Of a stretch of 32,600 nt of DNA, positions 24,502 through 32,150 are shown one piece after another. A program made the translations under genes and the position numbers. Within the stretch, counting starts at the first letter, position 1. Each line of letters opens with the position of its first letter. The stretch is from a candidate division Zixibacteria bacterium 4484_95 (GTDB lineage: Bacteria > Zixibacteria > MSB-5A5 > UBA10806 > 4484-95): contig NATP01000007.1 of NCBI GenBank assembly GCA_002085375.1, positions 1 to 32,600 on the forward strand, written 5' to 3'. The notes below the pieces were generated by a model. That model made no database searches. It had not been told where the DNA came from and saw only the letters and a program-made list of their open reading frames with translations.

Positions 24502-25266
24502 ATGAAAACGATAACCTTCAATGAAAAATTCATCAAGGCTTTAAAGAACACAAAAAGAGTAGCGGTTCTTACTGGAGCTGGTGTTTCGGCAGAATCAGGA
24601 GTGCCCACTTTCAGGGGCGCTGATGGTATCTGGAAAAAATATAATCCCATGGAGCTAGCAACATTCGAGGCTTTTAACGCCAACCCCAAGCTCGTCTGGG
24701 AATGGTATAACTACAGGAGAGAGATAATCCGAAATATCAAACCCAATCCTGGTCATTATGCTTTAGTCGAGATGTCCAAGATTTTCGATGATTTCACACT
24801 TATAACCCAGAATGTCGATGGCCTTCATCGTCTGGCTGGCTCGCCTACAGTATATGAGCTCCATGGCAATATCCACCGTAACCGATGCCTTGACTGCGGA
24901 AAGTTCGACTATACTGAAGAATTCGATCAACTGCCCCCGATTTGTGATTGCGGGGGCCGTCTAAGACCTGATGTTGTCTGGTTCGGCGAGATTCTTCCCA
25001 AAGAGGTTTTGGATAAATCAATGGCATCAGCCACTCATGCTGAGCTTTTCTTCACCATTGGCACATCCGGAGCGGTTCAACCTGCCGCCTCATTGCCTGT
25101 AATCGCCAAACAAAACGGCGCACTGGTGGTAGAAATTAATCTCGAGCCAAGCGAGATATCATATATCTGTGACATTAAATACTATGGTAAATCAGGGGAG
25201 ATATTGCCTCAAATAGTGGCTAAGACAAAAGAACTAAAAGACCTTCATAAAGAAAAGGGGAAATAA
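24502..25266 (+). CDS. NAD-dependent protein deacylase, Sir2 family (sirtuin, class III-like)
   Basis: A 254-residue sirtuin. NAD-binding motif VLTGAGVSAESGVPTFRG at about residues 18-35, TQNVDGLH and the catalytic His in ELHGN, two zinc Cys pairs (CLDC and CDC), then LRPDVVWFGE. WYNYRRE at about residues 73-79 supplies the Tyr and Arg (Y-x-x-R) that in CobB and SIRT5 bind succinyl or malonyl lysine, so it may remove acidic acyl groups as well as acetyl. Start: an earlier in-frame ATG at 24349 would run through the tRNA gene and adds no homologous residues; ATG 24502 is at the predicted transcript start. The next gene begins two bases after the stop, so the two are an operon. Confidence 0.94.
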   Translation: MKTITFNEKFIKALKNTKRVAVLTGAGVSAESGVPTFRGADGIWKKYNPMELATFEAFNANPKLVWEWYNYRREIIRNIKPNPGHYALVEMSKIFDDFTLITQNVDGLHRLAGSPTVYELHGNIHRNRCLDCGKFDYTEEFDQLPPICDCGGRLRPDVVWFGEILPKEVLDKSMASATHAELFFTIGTSGAVQPAASLPVIAKQNGALVVEINLEPSEISYICDIKYYGKSGEILPQIVAKTKELKDLHKEKGK

Positions 25267-25268
25267 TT

Positions 25269-26063
25269 ATGCAATCAAAAACTGATGATGAAGAGAAATT
25301 ATCCCATCTTCCTGAAAAGATCCGTATTCTTGTTAATAGATTCACCAAAGCTTTAGTAAATGAATTCGGTGAAAACTTGTATTCAGTGATATTGTTTGGT
25401 TCAGCGGCTCGTGTGATGCATCAGGCAGACCTGGCAAGCCAGGCATCTTCAGATGATTTCAAAGAGGGGAAATCGGATATCAATATAACCATTATCCTCG
25501 AGCAGGTCGGTACAAATGAGCTAAATATGATTCTAAATATTGGTCGCAAGTTTAAAAAGAGCGGTCTGGCAATACCACTGGTGTTCAAGCGTGGACATAT
25601 TCCCACATCTCTTGATACATTTCCGCTTGAGTTTTCCGATATGAAACAAAACCATATCGTTCTTTATGGCGCTGACCCACTTGCAGAGGCTCAAATCGAA
25701 ACTAAAAACCTGCGCCATCAATGCGAGGTAGAGTTCAAGGGCAAGTTGATTCAACTCAGGTGTGGGTATCTTGTGGCCGGCGAAAATAAAGAGAACCTGA
25801 CCGAGCTTATCTCCGCCTCAGTGTCTTCGATTTTAACCGCCTGTCGGGGGATGGCTCGAATCTCAGGGAAAACGCCGCCAGATAGCGGGAGTGAGCTTCT
25901 AAAACTAGTACATGACGAATACGGCATCGACACCAAAGCCATCGATGAAGCCTGGCGATTGAAACGGGGAGAGGTCGAGGAGTCAACCGCCACACTTGAG
26001 ATGTTATTTGATAATTATATGACAGCAATCGAGAAGCTGGCGGAGGCGGTGGATAGGTTGTAG
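25269..26063 (+). CDS. nucleotidyltransferase-fold protein with altered active site
   Basis: A 264-residue soluble protein. Residues about 30-115 resemble a DNA polymerase-beta-type nucleotidyltransferase domain: VILFGSAARV (GS motif) and, after an insertion of about 20 residues, SDINITIIL. The usual DxD metal pair reads D-I-N, so one carboxylate is lost, and I see no clear third Asp. The C-terminal half (about 140-264) is helical and may be a substrate-binding or HEPN-like bundle. The family is often annotated simply as nucleotidyltransferase; catalytic activity is uncertain. The ATG at 25269 follows AAAAGGGGAAATAATT and lies two bases after the Sir2 stop, so the two are expressed together. 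The substrate is unknown. Confidence 0.72.
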   Translation: MQSKTDDEEKLSHLPEKIRILVNRFTKALVNEFGENLYSVILFGSAARVMHQADLASQASSDDFKEGKSDINITIILEQVGTNELNMILNIGRKFKKSGLAIPLVFKRGHIPTSLDTFPLEFSDMKQNHIVLYGADPLAEAQIETKNLRHQCEVEFKGKLIQLRCGYLVAGENKENLTELISASVSSILTACRGMARISGKTPPDSGSELLKLVHDEYGIDTKAIDEAWRLKRGEVEESTATLEMLFDNYMTAIEKLAEAVDRL

Positions 26064-26098
26064 GTTAAAAATCCTTGCGGTTTTAACAATAATAATAG

Positions 26099-26119
26099 TC
26101 AAGAGCACAAGGCTCTTGA
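26099..26119. terminator. hairpin between convergent genes
   Basis: TCAAGAGC (26099-26106) pairs perfectly with GCTCTTGA (26112-26119) around a 5-base loop, between the stops of the + strand nucleotidyltransferase gene and the - strand membrane gene. Neither flank has a clean T-run; the minus side reads CTATTATTATT. A weak two-way terminator is the likely role. Confidence 0.5.
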
Positions 26120-26127
26120 TCTACTGA

Positions 26128-27747
26128 TTAAAAAATTTCCTGCTTGACTGTTTTCGGTAATCGGCTTGAGAAGGCTTTAAGATTTGTCTTTAATTTCTCC
26201 GCCTCTTTTAGATTAAACGCATAGAACGAAACGACATCATAGGCACAAACCTCATTGTTAAAAATCCTCCACTGGCCAGCTTTTATCCATTGTTTAGGTA
26301 GCCCTCCTACCGTTCCTCTATTAAATAGCTCATCATAGACAACAGCAATTTTTGCCCTCTCTGATTTTGTCGTTTCGTAAATTTGCCGTGTATTATAACA
26401 TCCCTCAATTCTTGTTTTTCCGATCCGCCTATTACCTAAACCCCATAAATCCAAACATTTGATATCCGCAAGATAGTTAATGGCACCGATATCATTTGCC
26501 GCAACCACGTCATTCTGATAGAACTCTTTTAAGAACAACCCCATCTGGTATTGTTGTTCATAAATGTTGGTCATAGCCCGGGGCGTCTTCATCAATGAGA
26601 CAAGTCCTCTTTCTACAAGAGGCAAAATAGTGATAATAACTATAAGCGCCAGCGTTACATATCGAATAAAAGACTTATTATCTGATTTGCAATGAAATAT
26701 ATCACGCAGATAACTATTAAACGATACCGACACAACGAACACACCCAGACCTATAAGATATGCCTCATATCTGTAAAACCAGTTGGTTCCTGCAAATTGC
26801 AGATGTAAAAGAGCGGTAGCTATAAAAACAATCAGCATAACTGAACGTTCTTCCCATATGGTATTTTTCTTCACACATTGAAAGTACAATACTACCAGAG
26901 CAATAAGTAAAAGTATCAATATTTGAGGATTGTGAACCAACTGGTAACCTAGGATTGTAATAAAGAAGAAAGCCGTTTTTAACGATGAAAAGTCAGGCAT
27001 ATTTCCTTTTAGAAGAATCGAATTTGGTATAAAATACCATCCTCTGGATATGGAAATCAATCCATATATAACAACCGGAAGCGCTCCAAGCCCGCCTAAA
27101 AGAAAAGAATATAAATATTTTTTCCGCAACAAAAATAAAAGGCAGACAATAATAATTAAAAAAATTCCCTCATAACGAGCCATTATTACAAGCGGAGAAA
27201 TCAACAATAACCATATGGCACGGTATTTACTCCCCCGCCTGAAATCCTCAGACGTATCACCAAGTACTTTTCCGGCAAGGTAAACAAATATAACAGTTAA
27301 AATCGTATGCAGAATATGTTCCTGACCGCAAAATATGAGGGAATACAGAGGTGTGAAAAATATTATCGATATGAGTATAACGATTTTTAAAGATGGTATT
27401 ATTTTATATTTCTGCAAGATACCATATATTAGCCAAATCAGAACAGTAGCCAAGATAAGATTTATTACCATCGGCGCTGTTTCGTTAACACCACATAATA
27501 AGTAATCCAAAGACAACAACAATGTCCAGAGCAACGAAGACGATGACGAGGAAAAACTATGCCTGGTTACTCCCCACGTGCCATTCTGAGCGACATTCTT
27601 GGCCATAGCCATATGGATATATGAGTCATCAAGCGCATAAACCAGATGGCCTTGATTCTGTTTTAAGGATACTAACAGCAATATCACTACTACCAGCCAT
27701 AAAATTAATGTGGCAATAATAACAGGCCAGTTATTTTTAAGTTTCAA
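26128..27747 (-). CDS. polytopic membrane protein, GT-C glycosyltransferase-like
   Basis: A 539-residue membrane protein with roughly ten to twelve hydrophobic helices. Helix 1 (residues 8-28) is followed by a periplasmic loop with ALDDSYIHMAMAKNVAQNGT and SSSSSSLLWTLLLSL. This acidic pair in the first loop, followed by a Tyr and a helix, resembles GT-C enzymes that use lipid-linked sugars, though I cannot assign a CAZy family. A C-terminal periplasmic domain (about 400-539) has NDIGAINYLADIKCLDLWGLG, given here as one 20-plus-residue region near residue 415. Likely role: sugar transfer to an envelope component. The start is TTG 27747 with AAGGA nine bases upstream; there is no in-frame ATG nearby. 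A promoter candidate lies at 27819-27846. Confidence 0.75.
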   Translation of the reverse strand: MKLKNNWPVIIATLILWLVVVILLLVSLKQNQGHLVYALDDSYIHMAMAKNVAQNGTWGVTRHSFSSSSSSLLWTLLLSLDYLLCGVNETAPMVINLILATVLIWLIYGILQKYKIIPSLKIVILISIIFFTPLYSLIFCGQEHILHTILTVIFVYLAGKVLGDTSEDFRRGSKYRAIWLLLISPLVIMARYEGIFLIIIVCLLFLLRKKYLYSFLLGGLGALPVVIYGLISISRGWYFIPNSILLKGNMPDFSSLKTAFFFITILGYQLVHNPQILILLLIALVVLYFQCVKKNTIWEERSVMLIVFIATALLHLQFAGTNWFYRYEAYLIGLGVFVVSVSFNSYLRDIFHCKSDNKSFIRYVTLALIVIITILPLVERGLVSLMKTPRAMTNIYEQQYQMGLFLKEFYQNDVVAANDIGAINYLADIKCLDLWGLGNRRIGKTRIEGCYNTRQIYETTKSERAKIAVVYDELFNRGTVGGLPKQWIKAGQWRIFNNEVCAYDVVSFYAFNLKEAEKLKTNLKAFSSRLPKTVKQEIF

Positions 27748-27818
27748 TTTTCCATATCCTTTTAAAATTTCTATTCAATCACCCCAAATGCAAATACAAC
27801 TTCCATATAAGCAGAATC

Positions 27819-27846
27819 AATATATTAACGAAATATCTCAAGTCAA
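27819..27846 (-). promoter_or_regulatory. sigma70-type promoter of the GT-C-like gene
   Basis: On the minus strand, TTGACT (complement of 27841-27846), 16 bases, then TATATT (complement of 27819-27824). Transcription would begin near 27812, about 65 bases before the TTG start. Confidence 0.5.
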
Positions 27847-27968
27847 ATATATTAAACTCCTGTCGATTGACTGTTGATTTTACGGCATCCGACCTGTACT
27901 GAACGCTGGGGTTACACTCACACCGTGATAACGTTTAACCAGAAATACAAATCATTGTTTCATAAATG

Positions 27969-27995
27969 TTGACTTAAGGCTCAAACTGATATAAT
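27969..27995 (+). promoter_or_regulatory. promoter of the NAD(P)H-hydrate repair gene, very short leader
   Basis: TTGACT (27969-27974) and TATAAT (27990-27995) with a 15-base spacer; TAATAT two bases on gives a 17-base spacer. The transcript would start around 28002-28005, at most eight bases before the ATG at 28010, and no Shine-Dalgarno sequence is present. Confidence 0.6.
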
Positions 27996-28009
27996 ATTCA
28001 AAAAGATAT

Positions 28010-29590
28010 ATGAAGATTTGCACACCAAAACAGATGCGGGAGATCGACCGGAAAGCCATCAAGGGAATGGGCATACCCGGACTTGAATTGATGGAAAACG
28101 CTGGAAAAGGCGCTTTCGAGATGATTGTTGATTACTATGGCCCTGTTGAGGGTAACCGTATTATCATCGCCTGTGGAAAAGGCAACAATGGTGGTGATGG
28201 TTTGGTGGTGGCACGTTATCTCAAGGAGAATGGAGCCCATGTCGAGGTGATTTTACTTTGTAAAAAAGATACACCCAAAGGAGATGCGGTTATCAACCTC
28301 AAAAAAGCGGAAAAGCTTGATATCCCTATAAAAGAGGTTTTAAATCCTGAACAGTTCCATATACCGGATGATACTTGGCTTTTTGTCGATGCTATTTTCG
28401 GCACCGGTTTTACCGGCGACATACACCCCCCCTATGACAAGATAATCGATAAAATCAACGACCTGGACATACCGATAGTATCCATTGATTGTCCCTCGGG
28501 TCTCGACAGCGCAACCGGAAAAGTATCAACACCTACAGTTAAAGCTGATCTAACAGTTACATTCGGCCTTCCCAAAATTGGCCAAGTTCTCTATCCGGGG
28601 AAATCATACTGCGGCTCTCTTGAGGTTATCGATATAGGTTTCCCGGCAGGTTTAGATAACGATATTAACACGCATTTTATCACCAAAGACGACGCTTTTT
28701 TACTTTTACCGTTACGTAAACCTGATGCCCATAAGGGTGATTATGGTAAACTTTTTGTCCTGGCTGGTTCTACGGGTCTAACCGGGGCAGCATCAATGGC
28801 CTCAATGGCGGCTTTAAAATGTGGAACAGGTCTTGTGGTTCTGGGTTGTCCAGCAACCCTTAACTCAATACTTGAAACAAAACTAACCGAGGTGATGACC
28901 AAACCTCTTCCCGATGTAAAAAAGCAAGGCTGTTTTGCCTTAAGAGGAATGGGTGAAATTCGTCAGCAAATAGAGTGGGCCGACTCGGTAGCCATCGGGC
29001 CAGGAATCGGCACTCATCATGAAACGGTAGAACTTGTCAAACGGTTGGCTACACAAATCGAAAAACCTATGGTCATCGATGCCGATGGGTTAAACAACCT
29101 TGCCAAGGCCCCAGAAACACTAAAGCGACACAAAGGACCTTTGGTAATTTCACCACACCCAGGAGAATTCTCACGATTGACTTCAATCAACATTGATAAA
29201 ATAGTCGATAACCGCATCAAACTGGCCGCCTCCTTTGCATCAGAACACAACCTTACTATAATATTAAAAGGCGCTCCCTCAATCATTGCCGACCCCTCAG
29301 GTGTGGTATATATTAATTCCTCAGGCAATGAGGGAATGGCCACCGCTGGTTCAGGAGATGTTTTAACCGGTTTGATCGGTGGCTTCCTAGCCCAAGGATT
29401 ATCATCGGAGCATTCAGCTATCCTGGCAACCTACGTTCACGGTTTGGCTGGTGATATCGCTGGAGAGATTTACGGCGGTCGGGGAACGATTGCAGGAGAT
29501 ATTCTCGACTGTGTACCCGAGGCACTACTGGAACTGGAGGGTTTCCTGGGAATCGACGAAGATATCGAGGATGGTTCTTATCAACTTTAA
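28010..29590 (+). CDS. nnr: bifunctional NAD(P)H-hydrate epimerase / ADP-dependent dehydratase
   Basis: A 526-residue two-domain metabolite-repair enzyme that restores damaged NADHX and NADPHX. Residues about 1-215 form the YjeF N-terminal epimerase: MREIDRKAI, LELMENAGKGA, GKGNNGGDGLVVARYL, DAIFGTGFTGDI, VSIDCPSGLDSATG. Residues about 225-520 form the ribokinase-like dehydratase: HKGDYGKLFVLAGSTGLTGA, SVAIGPGIGTH, VIDADGLN, ISPHPGEFSRL, KGAPSIIADPSG, and NEGMATAGSGDVLTGLIGG with the catalytic Asp. All key motifs are intact and the length matches the bacterial fused form. Start ATG 28010 agrees with the N-terminal family motif and the promoter directly before it. Cytosolic, monocistronic by spacing. 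Confidence 0.96.
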   Translation: MKICTPKQMREIDRKAIKGMGIPGLELMENAGKGAFEMIVDYYGPVEGNRIIIACGKGNNGGDGLVVARYLKENGAHVEVILLCKKDTPKGDAVINLKKAEKLDIPIKEVLNPEQFHIPDDTWLFVDAIFGTGFTGDIHPPYDKIIDKINDLDIPIVSIDCPSGLDSATGKVSTPTVKADLTVTFGLPKIGQVLYPGKSYCGSLEVIDIGFPAGLDNDINTHFITKDDAFLLLPLRKPDAHKGDYGKLFVLAGSTGLTGAASMASMAALKCGTGLVVLGCPATLNSILETKLTEVMTKPLPDVKKQGCFALRGMGEIRQQIEWADSVAIGPGIGTHHETVELVKRLATQIEKPMVIDADGLNNLAKAPETLKRHKGPLVISPHPGEFSRLTSINIDKIVDNRIKLAASFASEHNLTIILKGAPSIIADPSGVVYINSSGNEGMATAGSGDVLTGLIGGFLAQGLSSEHSAILATYVHGLAGDIAGEIYGGRGTIAGDILDCVPEALLELEGFLGIDEDIEDGSYQL

Positions 29591-29658
29591 AATTTACACT
29601 AAAAATATTAAATGATACAAAAAAAATCACCGTTAATCAAAACCACATCATGAAACAC

Positions 29659-29691
29659 TTGACATTAAAAAAACATGATCTCAATTATAAA
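29659..29691 (+). promoter_or_regulatory. promoter-like hexamers abutting the radical SAM gene
   Basis: TTGACA (29659-29664) is perfect. TATAAA lies at 29686-29691 (21-base spacer); AATTAT at 29683-29688 gives 18 bases. Either places the transcript start at or just after the ATG at 29694, as for the Sir2 and NAD(P)H-hydrate repair genes. The spacing ambiguity makes this the weakest of the three. Confidence 0.4.
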
Positions 29692-29693
29692 TA

Positions 29694-31475
29694 ATGCAAT
29701 CCAATACTAACAATCCAGCGAATCTTAATAATCATCAAAACACCGATAAACAGTTTGATGTGATGACACCGGTCACCTACGCTTTTGGAGCGGTTATGGT
29801 GTTGCTTGGTGTCGTAGGTATTTACATGATGATAGCAAAGCCCTACGTGCACCAATTGGTCATTATCTTTTTCTACTCCATTCCTTCCAACTGCGCTATT
29901 TCATTATTCCCTCACGAACCGGTTCTTGTCTGGTATGGTAAAACTGTAAACCTCTGGCAACTTTCAACAGCAGCTACGTTAGGAACTATATTAGCCGCTT
30001 ATATCGATTACAATTTTTTCACGCCGGTATTAAACCTGTCTTATTCAGTCAAATTTAAGTCTCATCCCATATATAGAAAAGCTCACAAATGGTTTTATAA
30101 AATTCCTTTTACCTTGCTGGTTATTGCCGGTTTCTCACCGATACCGTTTTACCCGTTCAAATTCATGGTTTACTCATCGAAATATCCCTGCTGGAAATAT
30201 ACAACCGCCGTAGCTATCGGACGATTCCCTCGCTATTATCTCTTAGCTCTTGCCGGCTACGCATTCCAGATACCCAACTGGATGATTTTTGGCTCGTTCC
30301 TGGTGATGTTAGGTATCGTGTATTACAAGAAAATAATAGGCTTGTCTACTCAACTATTTGTTAAGCTATTCAAGTTTTTAAAAGGAGAAAAGTTTAAAAT
30401 CCAAAAGGATTTAACAGCTGGAGAAAAAATGCCAAAAAATATTTCAACCCTTCTCGCTTTCAGGATGGCCACCCATACAGTAAAAAATTTAATTCTTAAA
30501 AGGCCGATCTGTATTGCTCTTGAAGTAACGCATAACTGTACTGCCAACTGCCGCCACTGTGACAAGGGACCAAAAGTCGAGGATAACCCGGTAGGAGCTG
30601 AAGTCTATAAAAAAATATGTGATGAGCTTTCACCAAGTTTAATCCAGATAGCGGGTGGTGAACCGCTTTTACGTCACGATTTGCCGGAGATAGTACGGGC
30701 CTTATACAGACCTAATAAACCACCATTTTTAGTGCTTATTACCAACGCCTCTCTTCTGACAAAAGAAAAATACCTCGAGTTACGAAATGCCGGCATGAGA
30801 CAGTTTTCAATTTCACTTGATTTTCCTGATGAGCGACATGACGATTTCCGCCGCGTACCGGGACTGTTTAACCACCTCAACCGACTGATACCCGAACTTC
30901 TGGCACTTGGTAACGGTGATGTTGTGGTTAACACCTGTATAACACGGGCCAATTACCCTTATCTATTGGATATCGCCGAGAAAGTTGCCAGCTGGGGTGC
31001 AAAATTGAATTTTTCGAACTATACTGACCTTCGCACCCACAATCTCCAGTTTAACCTTCGCCACCCAGAAGACACGCAACGGCTTTCAGCCATTATCGAT
31101 AAAATGTATTCTTCAGAAAACGGATACACCTCCGTGATGACATCCGAGAAGGTTATGCGCCGTTACAATAGATTTCACGAGAACGGCTACCATTTCCCAA
31201 ATTGCCGAACTGGGTATAGGTTTTTAATTGTCAATCCCGATGGCAGGTTGACGCCCTGTGCCATGTTTATAAAGGAACGTTATAATAGCCGCAAGGAGCT
31301 TATTGAAAAATTTTCCAATAAAAACGAATGCACCGGATGTTATATCTCGATGAGGGCAAATACCGAAAAATCAGCCTGGGAACTGTTGACCGATAACCTT
31401 AAATTCTTTAAACTATCTAAAAAAAGCGCTAAAAGATACAAATCATATGAACCAGCTGAGAAGGTAACTGTTTGA
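29694..31475 (+). CDS. VTT/DedA-like membrane domain fused to a radical SAM enzyme
   Basis: A 593-residue fusion. Residues about 25-220 are a membrane domain with several helices. FSPIPFYPFKFMVYSSKYPC near 148-167 and TTAVAIGRFPRYYLLALAGY near 171-190 fit the SNARE-associated/VTT (DedA) pattern. After a short linker, residues about 270-560 are radical SAM: Cys282, Cys286 and Cys289 in CTANCRHCDKGP for the iron-sulfur cluster, GGEPLLRHDLPEIV for SAM, LVLITNASLL, and QFSISLDFPDERHDDFRR. The C-terminal part has further Cys (NCRTGY, LTPCAM, ECTGCYISM) as in SPASM/twitch domains that hold auxiliary clusters. Probably a membrane-anchored enzyme acting on a lipid or an envelope-bound substrate; the reaction is unknown. 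ATG 29694 lies at the predicted transcript start. Confidence 0.88.
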   Translation: MQSNTNNPANLNNHQNTDKQFDVMTPVTYAFGAVMVLLGVVGIYMMIAKPYVHQLVIIFFYSIPSNCAISLFPHEPVLVWYGKTVNLWQLSTAATLGTILAAYIDYNFFTPVLNLSYSVKFKSHPIYRKAHKWFYKIPFTLLVIAGFSPIPFYPFKFMVYSSKYPCWKYTTAVAIGRFPRYYLLALAGYAFQIPNWMIFGSFLVMLGIVYYKKIIGLSTQLFVKLFKFLKGEKFKIQKDLTAGEKMPKNISTLLAFRMATHTVKNLILKRPICIALEVTHNCTANCRHCDKGPKVEDNPVGAEVYKKICDELSPSLIQIAGGEPLLRHDLPEIVRALYRPNKPPFLVLITNASLLTKEKYLELRNAGMRQFSISLDFPDERHDDFRRVPGLFNHLNRLIPELLALGNGDVVVNTCITRANYPYLLDIAEKVASWGAKLNFSNYTDLRTHNLQFNLRHPEDTQRLSAIIDKMYSSENGYTSVMTSEKVMRRYNRFHENGYHFPNCRTGYRFLIVNPDGRLTPCAMFIKERYNSRKELIEKFSNKNECTGCYISMRANTEKSAWELLTDNLKFFKLSKKSAKRYKSYEPAEKVTV

Positions 31476-31533
31476 TTATCTTTTTTCTTGAAGAAGATTT
31501 TAATATTTTATAACATATAAGCCCCCCTTACGG

Positions 31534-32118
31534 CTAAGGTTCTACATAAAAATAGCACCAGCCTGGTTCTGGTATTTCTACAAGGCCTTTAAAATAATTA
31601 ACTAAATAGGTAACATCTGCCCAATTCACCTCACAATCACCATTTGCATCAGCCCTCCAGTATGGTTCAGATATTTCAAGAATACCATTTCTTAAAACAT
31701 TTACAAGATATAAAACATCTGAACCTGTTAACATTCCATTGGCATTAACATCGCCTGGTATGAATTTCCCCTTTACACTATATATAAATGTCATCCATTC
31801 TGGTGAATGTGGATTATTAAGTAACACAGGATTTAAAACTGTATCAGGCTGGAATGTTCGTATAATAGATGTCCCTGAGTTTGTATAGAAATGGAGGACC
31901 CTTCGCCAGTCGTCGTTGCCAAAATTCTTTATAATGCTTAAATAGTCTCCTGTACAAATAGCTATCTCATCATTACCATCACCATCATAATCAGCAGGTT
32001 CAATAGATGAATTATTCCAAAAATCTCCATCTTGAATATTAGTGAATTTAAGTTCATATGAATTATTACCAACTGCTTCCCAGATGGTATTTATAAATGG
32101 TCCCTTAGCACCAACCAT
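31534..32118 (-). CDS. C-terminal part of FG-GAP/dockerin protein (downstream of a frame break)
   Basis: 194 residues from the internal ATG 32118. It continues the protein encoded by 32151-32600 in another frame, and the shared frame region reads LGDTDGDGKNEF just ahead of this Met. One more FG-GAP-type calcium loop follows (PADYDGDGNDEIAICTGDY). The C-terminal 65 or so residues are a type I dockerin with two EF-like loops: GDVNANGMLTGSDVLYLVN and RADANGDCEVNWADVTYLVN. Dockerins bind cohesin domains; in FCB-group genomes such ends often sit on exported proteins. No signal peptide is present here because this is not a true N-terminus. No separate ribosome site supports 32118 as a start. Confidence 0.8.
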   Translation of the reverse strand: MVGAKGPFINTIWEAVGNNSYELKFTNIQDGDFWNNSSIEPADYDGDGNDEIAICTGDYLSIIKNFGNDDWRRVLHFYTNSGTSIIRTFQPDTVLNPVLLNNPHSPEWMTFIYSVKGKFIPGDVNANGMLTGSDVLYLVNVLRNGILEISEPYWRADANGDCEVNWADVTYLVNYFKGLVEIPEPGWCYFYVEP

Positions 32119-32150
32119 GAACTCATTCTTACCGTCGCCGTCAGTATCTC

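Noticed and set aside
24502-26063. Sir2 plus nucleotidyltransferase as an anti-phage or toxin-antitoxin (MNT-HEPN) module
   Set aside because: The sirtuin has the intact zinc Cys pairs and Y-x-x-R signature of an ordinary deacylase, there is no short HEPN partner gene, and no defence genes or mobile elements are nearby.
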